NCBI GenBank assembly: GCA_031401035.1
Contig: JANNRA010000185.1
Span: 1 to 64,000 of the forward strand
Length of the DNA: 64,000 bases
DNA from: JANNRA01 sp031401035
Lineage (GTDB): Bacteria; Desulfobacterota; Binatia; HRBIN30; CADEER01
Direction of reading: 5' to 3'
The notes below the pieces were generated by a model, which worked only from the letters and a program-made list of their open reading frames with translations, was not told the DNA's origin and ran no database searches. Positions 40,456 through 48,751 of the stretch are shown here, in pieces. The first letter of the stretch is position 1. Each line of letters begins with the position of its first letter. The translations under genes were made by a program, and so were the position numbers.

Positions 40456-40504
40456 ACGATGTCAGCTTTACTCCCTCCAGGCCCGGTGCTAGCCCCGCCA
40501 TGCC

Positions 40505-41080
40505 ATGAGATCGCGCTTGCGCTGGCTGATTGCGGCCGTCCTTGTTGCCGTACTCGTCGCTGGCGGCTGGATGCTGGCCCGCGACGCGCGCGCGCGCCGC
40601 GACGCCGACCGCAGCAAGGCGACGCTGGATGTCATGCCCGATGTCGCGCAGCGCATTCAGAACTTCCATCGCGTCAAGGTCGAGAGCGGTCGCAAGGTGT
40701 GGGAGATCTCGGCCCGCGAGGCGCAGTACCGCGAGGGCGAGGGCACGGTGTCCGTGCGCGAGCCGCAGTTGGCGCTGTTTCTCGCGGACGGCCGCGAGGT
40801 CTCGCTGCGCGGCACCTACGGCACGGTCTTCCTGCAGGGGCGCGAGCTCGACCGGGTCGAGGTGGAGGGCGAGATCGCCGTGCGCTTCGACAAGTACACG
40901 ATGAGCACCGACCAGGCCGCCTACGTCGCCGAGCGCGGCGTCGTCGTCGCGCCGGGCACGGTGCGCATTCAGGGCGACGGACTCGATATTCGCGGCGCGC
41001 GCATGGAAGTGGACGTCGAGGCGCAGCGCCTGACGCTCGCCGAACACGTCCAGGTCACGCTCTGGCCGAAGGCGAGCTGA
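40505..41080 (+). CDS. lptC: LPS export protein LptC
   Basis: 191 residues: one N-terminal membrane anchor (WLIAAVLVAVLVAGGWML) and a periplasmic beta-jellyroll. FHRVKVESGRKVWEISAREA is the conserved LptC opening strand, and GTYGTVFLQGRELDRVEVEG and VRIQGDGLDIRGARMEVDVE follow. LptC hands lipopolysaccharide from the LptBFG pump to LptA. It heads an operon with lptA and lptB; lptF/G are not in the window. Confidence 0.88.
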   Translation: MRSRLRWLIAAVLVAVLVAGGWMLARDARARRDADRSKATLDVMPDVAQRIQNFHRVKVESGRKVWEISAREAQYREGEGTVSVREPQLALFLADGREVSLRGTYGTVFLQGRELDRVEVEGEIAVRFDKYTMSTDQAAYVAERGVVVAPGTVRIQGDGLDIRGARMEVDVEAQRLTLAEHVQVTLWPKAS

Positions 41081-41087
41081 GCCCCGC

Positions 41088-41693
41088 GTGCGTTGTCGCT
41101 CCCAGCTCCATACCGTTCCGATGCTGGCCACCCTGATGCTGGCCGCCCTGATGTCGCCAGCCGTGATGCTGGCTGCCCGGACGCTGGCCGGCGCGGCGGA
41201 GCCGGCGCGCCCGTCCGGCGCGGCGTCGCCGGTCGGCGGCATCGACGGCCTGCTCGGCGGCTTCTCGCTCGGCGGCGAGCGCGGGCCGGTGCGCGTCGAC
41301 GCCGACACGATGGAGTTCGACTATAAGGCCATGGTGCTCACCTACCGCGGCACGGTGACGGTCGTGCAGGCTGACATGACGCTGCGCAGCGACGTGCTGC
41401 GCATCGTGCTCGACCGCGACAAGCCCGAGGAGCCGACCGAGGTCGTCGCGGAGGGCAGCGTGCGCATCGACAAGGGCACGCGCCAGGCGAGCGGCGGCCG
41501 GGCGGTGTTCAATGCCGCCGCCCGAACGGTGACCCTGAGCGAGAAGGCGCGCTTGCGCGACGGCCCCAACGAGGTGGCGGGGGAGCGGGTGATCGTCTTC
41601 CTCGCCGAGGAACGCAGCGTCATCGAGGGCGGGCCGGAGCGGGTGCGGGCGGTGTTGCATCCGCCGGCGGAGAAGACGCGCGATGGCCGGTGA
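41088..41693 (+). CDS. lptA: LPS periplasmic bridge protein LptA
   Basis: 201 residues from GTG 41088. The signal peptide is built from a five-residue repeat (see the repeat entry). The OstA-like domain starts with PVRVDADTMEFDYKAMVLTY and continues DKPEEPTEVVAEGSVRIDKG, GGRAVFNAAARTVTLSEKAR and GERVIVFLAEERSVIEG, all LptA hallmarks. Forms the periplasmic LPS conduit between LptC and LptD. It overlaps lptB by 11 nt. An internal Met at 41121 could also serve as start. Confidence 0.88.
   Translation: MRCRSQLHTVPMLATLMLAALMSPAVMLAARTLAGAAEPARPSGAASPVGGIDGLLGGFSLGGERGPVRVDADTMEFDYKAMVLTYRGTVTVVQADMTLRSDVLRIVLDRDKPEEPTEVVAEGSVRIDKGTRQASGGRAVFNAAARTVTLSEKARLRDGPNEVAGERVIVFLAEERSVIEGGPERVRAVLHPPAEKTRDGR
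41118..41192 (+). repeat. 15-bp in-frame minisatellite encoding the LptA signal peptide
   Basis: Five contiguous 15-bp units (41118, 41133, 41148, 41163, 41178) related to CTGATGCTGGCCGCC encode PMLAT, LMLAA, LMSPA, VMLAA and RTLAG. Together they form the hydrophobic core and the cleavage region. Unit gain or loss would keep the frame and only change signal-peptide length. Confidence 0.7.
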
Positions 41694-42417
41694 ACGCGGC
41701 TTGTTGCGCGCCGACGGACTGACCAAGCGCCTCGGCGGCCGCGACATCCTCGGCGGCGTCACCGTCGAGGTACGCGCCGGCGAGGTGGTCGGGCTGCTGG
41801 GTCCGAACGGCGCCGGCAAGACGACGACCTTCTACTGCGTGGTCGGATTGTTGCGGCCCGACGGCGGGACGGTGCAGCTGAACGGGCGCGACGTGACGCG
41901 CGAGCCGATGTACATGCGCGCCCGCCACGGCATCAGCTACCTGGCGCAGGAGCCGTCGGTGTTCCGCAAGCTCAGCGTCGAGGACAACCTGCTCGCCATC
42001 CTCGAGACGCTGCCGCTGTCGAAGGCGGAGCGTCGCGAGCGCCTGGCCATGTTGCTCGAGGACCTGTCGATCGCCCACCTCGCCAAGAACCTCGCCTACA
42101 CCCTGTCGGGCGGCGAACGCCGCCGCGTCGAGATCTCGCGCGCGCTGGTCACCGCGCCGAGCTTCATGCTGCTCGACGAACCGTTCGCGGGCATCGACCC
42201 GATCGCCGTGCTCGACATCCAGTCGATCATCATGCAGCTGCGGGCGCGCGGCATCGGCATTTTGATCACCGATCACAACGTTCGAGAAACGCTTGGAATC
42301 TGCGATCGAGCGTATATCCTCAGCGGCGGAGTGATCTTGGAGGAAGGAACCCCGGAGGTGATTGCGTCGAGTCGCCGCGCCCGTGAACTGTACCTGGGCG
42401 AAGGCTTCAGCCTATAG
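41683..42417 (+). CDS. lptB: LPS export ATPase LptB
   Basis: 244 residues. Walker A LLGPNGAGKTTTFYCVVGLL, Q-loop YLAQEPSVFRKLSVEDN (the LptB-specific form), signature LSGGERRRVEISRAL, Walker B FMLLDEPFAGIDPIAV, H-loop ITDHNVRETL and the terminal YLGEGF(S/R)L. Powers lipopolysaccharide extraction with LptF/G. It overlaps lptA, and rpoN begins 14 nt later, an order widely conserved in proteobacteria. Confidence 0.95.
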   Translation: MAGERGLLRADGLTKRLGGRDILGGVTVEVRAGEVVGLLGPNGAGKTTTFYCVVGLLRPDGGTVQLNGRDVTREPMYMRARHGISYLAQEPSVFRKLSVEDNLLAILETLPLSKAERRERLAMLLEDLSIAHLAKNLAYTLSGGERRRVEISRALVTAPSFMLLDEPFAGIDPIAVLDIQSIIMQLRARGIGILITDHNVRETLGICDRAYILSGGVILEEGTPEVIASSRRARELYLGEGFSL

Positions 42418-42430
42418 GACCGCATCCGTC

Positions 42431-43921
42431 ATGGCTCTCGAGATCAAACAACAACAGCGCCTCGGCCAGTCGCTGGTCATCACGCCGCAGCTGCGCCAGG
42501 CGATCAAGATCCTGCAGGTCTCGCGCGCCGAGCTCGAGCAGCTGGTCGAGGAGGAGCTCGAGGAGAACCCGGTCCTCGAGGAGTCCGTCAGCGAGGATGG
42601 CGAGCCGCCGTCTCCCGAGGACGAGCCGCCGCGGACCGAGGAGAAGCTCGAGGTCAGCGACGAGCCCGACCCCGAGTGGCCCGACGGCGCGCAGCGCGAG
42701 ACCACCGCCGAGGTTGAGCCCGACGCCGGCCACACCGCGGTCGACTGGGAGGACTACTTCCGCAACCACGAGAACGACCGCCACGACGTCGGTGCCCCGC
42801 GCGGCGACTTCGACGACGAGAAGCGCCCCAGCATCGAGAACACCCTGGTGCGCACGCAGTCGCTCACCGACCACCTGCTCTGGCAGCTGCAGATGAACGC
42901 CCTCGGCACGGAGGAGCAGTCCGTCACCGCCATGCTGATCGGCAACATGGACGACGACGGCTACATCCAACTCGCCATCGAGGAGATCGCCTTCCAGAGC
43001 GGCAAGGATTTCGAGGTCGTCGAACGCGCCCTGACGCGTATCCAGGAGCTCGATCCGCCCGGCGTCGGCGCGCGCGACCTGCGCGAGTGCCTGCGCTTGC
43101 AGTTGCGCGGGCGCGGCGCCGCGGGGTCGGTGCCCGATCTGATCGTGCGCGATCACCTGCCGTTGCTCGAGGGCAAGCGCTTCGACCGCATCGCCAAGGA
43201 GCTCGGCGTCGGCATCGACGAGATCGTCAGCGCCGCCGCCGTCATCGCCACCCTCGAGCCGAAGCCGGGGCGCAACTTCGGCGATGGCGACGTGCGCTAC
43301 ATCACCCCCGACGTCTTCGTGTACAAGATGGACGACGAGTACGTCGTCACCCTCAACGAGGACGGCATGCCGCGCCTGCGCGTCAGCTCGTATTACCGCC
43401 AGGTGCTCGAGGGGCAGGGCGGCAGCGACGCCAAGCGCTACGTGCAGGACAAGATGAAGTCCGCGCTGTGGCTGATCAAGAGCATTCAGCAGCGCCAGAA
43501 GACGCTGTTCATGGTCACCTCGAGCATCGTCAAGTTCCAACGCGACTTTCTCGACCAGGGCATCGCCCACCTGCGGCCGCTGGTGCTGAAGGACGTCGCC
43601 CTCGACATCGGCATGCACGAGTCGACTGTCAGCCGCGCCACCGCCAACAAGTACGTCCACACGTCGCAGGGCATCTGCGAACTCAAGTTCTTCTTCACCT
43701 CGAGTATCAGTACCGGCAGCGGCGAGGACGTCTCCTCCGAGAGCGTCAAGGATCGCATCAAGGCGATCGTCGCCGTCGAGGACCTGAAGCACCCGCTCAG
43801 CGACCAGCACATCGCGGGGATTCTCGACAAAGAAGGCGTCAAGGTCGCGCGCCGCACCGTCGCCAAGTACCGCGAGATCATGAACATCCTGCCGTCGTCG
43901 AAGCGGCGTCAGGTGTTCTGA
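42431..43921 (+). CDS. rpoN: RNA polymerase sigma-54 factor
   Basis: 496 residues from ATG 42431. Glutamine/leucine-rich region I (IKQQQRLGQSLVITPQLRQA), acidic region II (EPPSPEDEPPRTEEKLEVSD), the core-binding domain from about residue 145, then the HTH around DIGMHESTVSRATANKYVHT and the RpoN box ARRTVAKYRE at 473-482. It directs transcription from -24/-12 promoters and requires an NtrC-type activator; both a matching promoter (55142) and such an activator (56678) lie in this window. It sits in the lpt-rpoN-hpf-ptsN-rapZ operon. Confidence 0.95.
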   Translation: MALEIKQQQRLGQSLVITPQLRQAIKILQVSRAELEQLVEEELEENPVLEESVSEDGEPPSPEDEPPRTEEKLEVSDEPDPEWPDGAQRETTAEVEPDAGHTAVDWEDYFRNHENDRHDVGAPRGDFDDEKRPSIENTLVRTQSLTDHLLWQLQMNALGTEEQSVTAMLIGNMDDDGYIQLAIEEIAFQSGKDFEVVERALTRIQELDPPGVGARDLRECLRLQLRGRGAAGSVPDLIVRDHLPLLEGKRFDRIAKELGVGIDEIVSAAAVIATLEPKPGRNFGDGDVRYITPDVFVYKMDDEYVVTLNEDGMPRLRVSSYYRQVLEGQGGSDAKRYVQDKMKSALWLIKSIQQRQKTLFMVTSSIVKFQRDFLDQGIAHLRPLVLKDVALDIGMHESTVSRATANKYVHTSQGICELKFFFTSSISTGSGEDVSSESVKDRIKAIVAVEDLKHPLSDQHIAGILDKEGVKVARRTVAKYREIMNILPSSKRRQVF

Positions 43922-43924
43922 ACC

Positions 43925-43950
43925 GCACCGCCGCGCCGCCGCGGCGGTGC
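43925..43950 (+). promoter_or_regulatory. perfect 11-bp hairpin between rpoN and hpf
   Basis: GCACCGCCGCG (43925-43935) and CGCGGCGGTGC (43940-43950) with a CCGC tetraloop, four bases after the rpoN stop and just before the hpf ribosome site AGAGGA. There is no T-run, so it is more likely an mRNA-stability or processing element than a true terminator. Confidence 0.6.
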
Positions 43951-43964
43951 CAGAGGATGGACAC

Positions 43965-44486
43965 ATGCAGGTCCTGGTCACCTTCCGCCACATGGACGCC
44001 ACCCCCGCCCTGCGCCGCTATGCCGAGACCAAGGTGCGGCGCATTCACAAAGTGATGAAGCATCCCATCGAGGCGCACGTGATTCTCGAGGTCAGCAAGC
44101 GCCGTCATATCGCCGAGATCACGCTCGGCGGCGAACACCTGCACGTGACCGCCAAGGAGGCGACCGCCGACCTCTACTCGGCGATCGACCTGGCGATGGA
44201 CAAGGTCGAACGGCAGGTCCAGAAGCACCTCACCAAGCGCCTCACGGCGCGCCATGCGACGCCGCCCACGGCGGAGAAAGCGCCGGCGCGCCGCCGCGCC
44301 GTCCGGCCGGCGGTGGTCAGCGAGCGCGTGCCGATCGTGTCCATGAGCGTCTCCGACGCGGTGCGCATGCTGAGCCGTGACAGCCGCGACTTTCTCTTCT
44401 TTCAGAACGAGTTGAGCGACGCGCTGAACGTGCTCTTCCGGCGCAAGGACGGCAGCTACGGTCTGCTCGAGCCCGAGGTCGGGTAG
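43965..44486 (+). CDS. hpf: ribosome hibernation-promoting factor, long form
   Basis: 173 residues from ATG 43965 (Met at 43947 lacks a ribosome site). The N-terminal HPF domain has MQVLVTFRHMDATPALRRYA, VSKRRHIAEITLGGEHLHV and DLYSAIDLAMDKVERQVQKH; a basic linker follows. The C-terminal dimerisation domain of long HPF runs from VPIVSMSVSDAVRMLSRDSR through FLFFQNELSDALNVLFRRKD. It dimerises 70S ribosomes in stationary phase. The position after rpoN is the classic one. Confidence 0.93.
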   Translation: MQVLVTFRHMDATPALRRYAETKVRRIHKVMKHPIEAHVILEVSKRRHIAEITLGGEHLHVTAKEATADLYSAIDLAMDKVERQVQKHLTKRLTARHATPPTAEKAPARRRAVRPAVVSERVPIVSMSVSDAVRMLSRDSRDFLFFQNELSDALNVLFRRKDGSYGLLEPEVG

Positions 44487-44488
44487 GG

Positions 44489-44959
44489 ATGAAGATCCTC
44501 GACATCCTCACCTCTGAATCGCTGATCGCCCCGGCGTTGGCGGGCGCCGACAAGACGGCGGTGCTGCGCGAGCTCGCCGAGCACCTGGCGATGCAGCGGC
44601 CGGACGACGGCATCGCCGCCGCCCAGTTGGTCGAGGTGCTGTGGGAGCGCGAGCGTCTGGGCAGTACCGCGATCGGCGACGGCATCGCCATCCCGCACGG
44701 CAAGCTGCCCGGACTGACCGGGGTGCTGGGCGCCTTCGGGCGCCACGCCCAGGGGGTCGACTTCGAGTCGCTCGACGGCAGCCCGACGCACCTTTTCTTC
44801 CTGCTCGTCGCACCGGAGGACTCGGTCGGCCAGCACCTGAAGGCGCTGGCGCGCGTCTCACGCCTGCTCAAGGACCGCGCGTTCCGCGAGCGCCTCATCG
44901 GCGCCGACGGCCGCGCCGAACTCTTCCGCCTCATCCGCGAGGAGGATGAGAAGCTCTGA
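44489..44959 (+). CDS. ptsN: nitrogen-PTS EIIA component PtsN
   Basis: 156 residues, 2 nt after hpf. The phosphorylatable histidine is H70 in AIGDGIAIPHGKLPG. Preceding LWERERLGSTAI and following HLFFLLVAPEDSVGQHLKAL are characteristic of EIIA-Ntr/fructose-type domains. PtsN is a regulatory phosphocarrier affecting K+ transport and nitrogen signalling. EI-Ntr (ptsP) is absent from the window; HPr is two genes downstream. Confidence 0.93.
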   Translation: MKILDILTSESLIAPALAGADKTAVLRELAEHLAMQRPDDGIAAAQLVEVLWERERLGSTAIGDGIAIPHGKLPGLTGVLGAFGRHAQGVDFESLDGSPTHLFFLLVAPEDSVGQHLKALARVSRLLKDRAFRERLIGADGRAELFRLIREEDEKL

Positions 44960-44972
44960 TCGGCAGGACGGC

Positions 44973-45845
44973 GTGGCAGTGAGCGCGGGCCTCGAGGTCG
45001 TCGTTGTCAGCGGGCTCTCGGGCTCGGGCAAGAGCACGGCGATTCACGTCCTCGAGGACCTCGGGTACTTCTGCATCGACAACCTGCCGGTGGTGCTGGT
45101 GCCGCGCTTCCTCGACCTGTGCACCGGCTCGCGCGACCGCATCGATCGTGTCGCGCTCGGCATCGACATCCGCGAGCGGCAGTTCTTCGGCGACTACCCG
45201 CGCGTGCTCGACGAGCTGCGCGCCGCTGGACACCGCGTCGAGGTGCTCTACTGCGACGCCAGTGACGAGGTGCTGGTGCGGCGCTTCAGCGAGACGCGCC
45301 GCCCGCACCCGCTCGGCGGTACCGACGGGCCGCTCGCCGGCATCCAACGCGAGCGCGGCGAGCTGGCCGAGCTGCGTGCGCGCGCCGACCGCATCATCGA
45401 CACCACCGCGCTGACCGTCCACGAACTGCGCGACACGCTGCGCGGCGCCTTCGGCCGCGACGGTGGCGACGACGCCCTGGCCGTCCGCCTGGTGTCGTTC
45501 GGGTACAAGCACGGCGCGCCCACCGACGCCGACATGGTGCTCGACGCGCGCTTCCTGCCCAACCCGCACTTCGTCGAGGCGCTGCGCCCGCACACCGGCC
45601 GCGAGCCGGCCGTCGCCCGCTTCGTGCTCGACCGCGACGAGACGCGCACCTTTCTCGGCCACGTCGAGGCGCTGCTCGATTTCGTCCTGCCGCTCTACCG
45701 CCGCGAGGGCCGCCGCTACGTCACCCTCGCCATCGGCTGCACCGGCGGCCGCCACCGCTCCGTCGCGCTGGTCGAGCATCTCGCCGCCCATCTCGCCGCG
45801 GCGGGGGCGACCGTGCAGGCCCAGCACCGGGACGTGCAGCGATGA
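44973..45845 (+). CDS. rapZ: RNase adapter / nucleotide-binding protein RapZ
   Basis: 290 residues from GTG 44973, four bases after AGGA; ATG 44946 would overlap ptsN and has its ribosome site too close. P-loop VVVSGLSGSGKSTAIHVLED, then GYFCIDNLPVVLVPRFLDL. The C-terminal half has FGYKHGAPTDADMVLDARFL, and LAIGCTGGRHRSVALVEHLA is the signature. In enterobacteria RapZ controls glucosamine-6-phosphate synthase via small RNAs; in other phyla the role is less clear. It sits between ptsN and HPr as in many proteobacteria and overlaps the HPr gene by 4 nt. Confidence 0.92.
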   Translation: MAVSAGLEVVVVSGLSGSGKSTAIHVLEDLGYFCIDNLPVVLVPRFLDLCTGSRDRIDRVALGIDIRERQFFGDYPRVLDELRAAGHRVEVLYCDASDEVLVRRFSETRRPHPLGGTDGPLAGIQRERGELAELRARADRIIDTTALTVHELRDTLRGAFGRDGGDDALAVRLVSFGYKHGAPTDADMVLDARFLPNPHFVEALRPHTGREPAVARFVLDRDETRTFLGHVEALLDFVLPLYRREGRRYVTLAIGCTGGRHRSVALVEHLAAHLAAAGATVQAQHRDVQR

Positions 45846-46129
45846 GCGCCGAGCGGCCGCGCGCCAGCGCCCGCCTCGAGGTCAAGAACCGGCTCGGCCT
45901 GCATCTGCGCGCCGCGACCCTGGTGGTGCAGACGCTGGCTGGGTTCCAGGCCGACATCACGGTGGCCAAGGACGACAAGTCGGTGAACGGCAGGAGCATC
46001 CTCGGTCTGGCGACCCTCGACGCCGCACAAGGCTCGCAGGTCGAGGTGACCGCCCTGGGCCCCGACGCGGAGGCCGCCCTCCTCGCCGTGCGCGCCCTGT
46101 TCGAGGCGTGTTTCCATGAGGGAGGCTGA
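45842..46129 (+). CDS. ptsH: HPr-family phosphocarrier protein
   Basis: 95 residues, ATGA overlap with rapZ. The active-site histidine is H21 in NRLGLHLRAATLVV (the usual GLHARPA is GLHLRAA here). The regulatory serine equivalent is S52 in NGRSILGLATL, but no HPr kinase gene is present in the window. With PtsN it probably belongs to a regulatory, non-sugar-importing PTS; EI would be elsewhere. It is the last gene of the lptC-ptsH operon. Confidence 0.9.
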   Translation: MSAERPRASARLEVKNRLGLHLRAATLVVQTLAGFQADITVAKDDKSVNGRSILGLATLDAAQGSQVEVTALGPDAEAALLAVRALFEACFHEGG

Positions 46130-46146
46130 GGCGGCCGGGTAACGCC

Positions 46147-46202
46147 TTGACCCTGTAAAATCGCTGTAATAGGCGATGACGATCGCGTTCTACCGATAGA
46201 AC
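46147..46202 (+). promoter_or_regulatory. AT-rich promoter/leader region of metK
   Basis: TTGACC at 46147-46152 is followed, at a rather short 14-nt spacing, by TAATAG (46167-46172). The hairpin GTTCTA-CCGA-TAGAAC at 46187-46202 lies in the putative leader. This is a low-GC island in an otherwise GC-rich region. I could not match it to a known SAM or SAH riboswitch. Confidence 0.35.
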
Positions 46203-46237
46203 GTCACCTCAAACACGTCCGGCCGGGAGGGAAGCAA

Positions 46238-47416
46238 ATGCCGTTGCAGAATTTCGTCTTCACCTCGGAGTCCGTCTCCGAAGGCCACCCGGACAAGATG
46301 TGCGACCAGATTTCGGACGCGGTGCTCGACGCGCTGCTGACCGAGGACCGCGACAGCCGCGTCGCCTGCGAGAGCCTGGCCAAGACCGGCATGGTCGTCG
46401 TCGCCGGCGAGATCACCACCCAGGCGCGCATCGACTACAGCGAGGTGGTGCGCCGCACCGTGCGCCGAATCGGCTACACCGACTCCGCCATGGGCTTCGA
46501 TGCCGACACCTGCGCCGTCCTGGTCGCCATCGACCGGCAGTCGCCCGACATCTCGCAAGGCGTCACCGAGGGCGAGGGCCTGCACAAGGAGCAGGGCGCC
46601 GGCGATCAGGGCCTGATGTTCGGCCTCGCCTGCGACGAGACGCCGGAGCTGATGCCGCTGCCGATCATGCTCTCGCACCAGCTCGTCGAGCGCCTGGCGG
46701 CGGTGCGGCGCGATGGCAAGCATCCCTACCTGCGGCCGGACGCGAAGTCGCAGGTCACCGTGCAGTACCGCGACGGCAAGCCGGTCCGCGTCGATGCCGT
46801 CGTCGTGTCGAGCCAGCACAGTCCGGACGTCGCCCACGAGACGCTGAAGGAAGCGATCGTCAGCGAGGTCATCCGCACCGTGGTGCCCGAGCACTACATC
46901 GACAAGCAGACCCACTTCCACGTCAACCCGACCGGTCGCTTCGTCGTCGGCGGGCCGATGGGCGACTGCGGCCTCACCGGCCGCAAAATCATCGTCGACA
47001 CCTACGGCGGCTTCGGCCGCCACGGGGGCGGAGCGTTCTCCGGCAAGGACCCGAGCAAGGTCGACCGCAGCGCCGCCTACATGGCGCGCTACATCGCCAA
47101 GAACATCGTCGCCGCCGGGCTGGCGCACAAGTGCGAGGTGCAACTCGCCTACGCCATCGGCGTCGCCCACCCCTTGTCGGTGCTGATCGACACCTTCGAC
47201 ACCGGCGAGGTCTCCGACGAGCTCATCTCCAAGCTGGTGCGCGAGAACTTCGAAATGACGCCGCGCGGCATCATCGACTCGCTCGACCTCAAGCGCCCGA
47301 TCTACGAGCGCACCGCTGCCTACGGCCATTTCGGCCGTCCGGCGGCGGACGGCTTCTTCACCTGGGAGCGCACCGACAGAGCCGACGCGCTGCGCCGGGC
47401 CGCCGGCGGGAAGTAG
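46238..47416 (+). CDS. metK: S-adenosylmethionine synthetase
   Basis: 392 residues with GGGAGGGAAG upstream. FTSESVSEGHPDKMCDQISD opens the protein with the ATP-binding histidine; GAGDQGLMFG and GGGAFSGKDPSKVDRS are the two family signatures, and DIAGYGRF-like PAADGFFTWER closes it. Makes S-adenosylmethionine from methionine and ATP. It is followed after 46 nt by ahcY, forming a methyl-cycle operon. Confidence 0.96.
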   Translation: MPLQNFVFTSESVSEGHPDKMCDQISDAVLDALLTEDRDSRVACESLAKTGMVVVAGEITTQARIDYSEVVRRTVRRIGYTDSAMGFDADTCAVLVAIDRQSPDISQGVTEGEGLHKEQGAGDQGLMFGLACDETPELMPLPIMLSHQLVERLAAVRRDGKHPYLRPDAKSQVTVQYRDGKPVRVDAVVVSSQHSPDVAHETLKEAIVSEVIRTVVPEHYIDKQTHFHVNPTGRFVVGGPMGDCGLTGRKIIVDTYGGFGRHGGGAFSGKDPSKVDRSAAYMARYIAKNIVAAGLAHKCEVQLAYAIGVAHPLSVLIDTFDTGEVSDELISKLVRENFEMTPRGIIDSLDLKRPIYERTAAYGHFGRPAADGFFTWERTDRADALRRAAGGK

Positions 47417-47462
47417 TTCCGCACCGCCCCGCTCCACTTCCCACCGACCGACGAGGTTCCCA

Positions 47463-48737
47463 ATGGCCAAGAAGCAGTACGACGTGAAGGACCTGAAGCT
47501 CGCCGATCAGGGTAAGAAGCGCATCGACTGGGCCGACGAGGCCATGCCGGTGTTGCGCAAGGTGCGCGAGCGCTTCGCCAAGGAGAAGCCGCTCAAGGGC
47601 ATCACCATGGCCGCCTGCCTGCACGTCACGACCGAGACGGCGAACCTCATGCGCGCCCTCAAGGCGGGCGGCGCCAAGGTGTTCCTGTGCGCCTCCAATC
47701 CGCTCTCGACCCAGGACGACGCCGCCGCGGCGCTGGTCAAGCACGAGGGGATCCCGACCTTCGCCATCAGAGGCGAGGACAACAAGACCTACTACGAGCA
47801 CCTGCGCGCCGTGCTCGACGAGCAGCCGACGCTGACCATGGACGACGGCGCCGATCTCGTCACCCTGCTGCACACCGACTACAGGGAGCACGCGGCACGC
47901 GTGAAGGCGTCGCTGGAAGAGACCACCACCGGGGTGATCCGCCTGCGCGCCATGGAGCGCGACAAGGCGCTCGCCATTCCGGTGGTGGCGGTGAACGACG
48001 CCGCGACCAAGCACCTGTTCGACAACCGCTACGGCACCGGCCAGTCGACCCTCGACGGCATCCTGCGCTCGACGGGAATCCTCTTCGCCGGCAAGACCAT
48101 CGTCGTCGCCGGCTACGGTTGGTGCGGCAAGGGCGTCGCCATGCGCGCCCGCGGCGCCGGCGCCCAGGTGGTGGTCACCGAGGTGGATCCGATCCGCGCC
48201 CTCGAAGCGGCGATGGACGGCCTGCGCGTCATGCCGATGCGCGACGCCTGCCGCATCGGCGACGTCTTCGTCACGCTCACCGGCGACAAGCACGTCGTGC
48301 GTGAGGAGCACTTCCAGTCGATGCGCGACGGCGCCATCGTCTGCAACGCCGGCCACTTCGACGTCGAGATCGACATGACGACCCTGCGCCGCCTGGCCAA
48401 GCGGGTCGACAAGGACGTGCGCCCGCTGGTCGACGCCTACCACCTGCCGAACGGCCGCACCGTCTTCGTCATCGCCGACGGCCGCCTGGTCAACCTCGCC
48501 GCCGCCGAAGGGCATCCGGCGTCGGTGATGGACATGAGCTTCGCCACCCAGGCGCTGTGCGCGGAATGGGCCCTGAAGATGGTCGCCAAGGGCAAGCTCC
48601 CGATCAAGGTGCACGCCGTGCCGAAGGCGATCGAGGACGAGGTCGCGACGGTGAAGCTCGACAGCATGGGTGTGAAGATCGACCGCCTGACGACCGATCA
48701 GAAGCAGTACCTGACCTCCTGGTCGCAGGGCACCTGA
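47463..48737 (+). CDS. ahcY: S-adenosylhomocysteine hydrolase
   Basis: 424 residues. Substrate-domain motif SNPLSTQDDAAAALV, catalytic NNRYGTGQST-type segment (FDNRYGTGQSTLDGI), NAD-binding IVVAGYGWCGKGVAMRARG and the C-terminal KQYLTSW. It lacks the 40-residue insert of some bacterial enzymes and is close to the short (about 420-residue) form. Regenerates homocysteine and adenosine after SAM-dependent methylation, downstream of metK. Confidence 0.95.
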   Translation: MAKKQYDVKDLKLADQGKKRIDWADEAMPVLRKVRERFAKEKPLKGITMAACLHVTTETANLMRALKAGGAKVFLCASNPLSTQDDAAAALVKHEGIPTFAIRGEDNKTYYEHLRAVLDEQPTLTMDDGADLVTLLHTDYREHAARVKASLEETTTGVIRLRAMERDKALAIPVVAVNDAATKHLFDNRYGTGQSTLDGILRSTGILFAGKTIVVAGYGWCGKGVAMRARGAGAQVVVTEVDPIRALEAAMDGLRVMPMRDACRIGDVFVTLTGDKHVVREEHFQSMRDGAIVCNAGHFDVEIDMTTLRRLAKRVDKDVRPLVDAYHLPNGRTVFVIADGRLVNLAAAEGHPASVMDMSFATQALCAEWALKMVAKGKLPIKVHAVPKAIEDEVATVKLDSMGVKIDRLTTDQKQYLTSWSQGT

Positions 48738-48751
48738 CGCGGCGACCGGCG

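Noticed and set aside
46130..46237. Known SAM or SAH riboswitch ahead of metK/ahcY
   Set aside because: I could not fit the conserved cores of SAM-I, SAM-II or the SAH motif; kept only as an unassigned leader.
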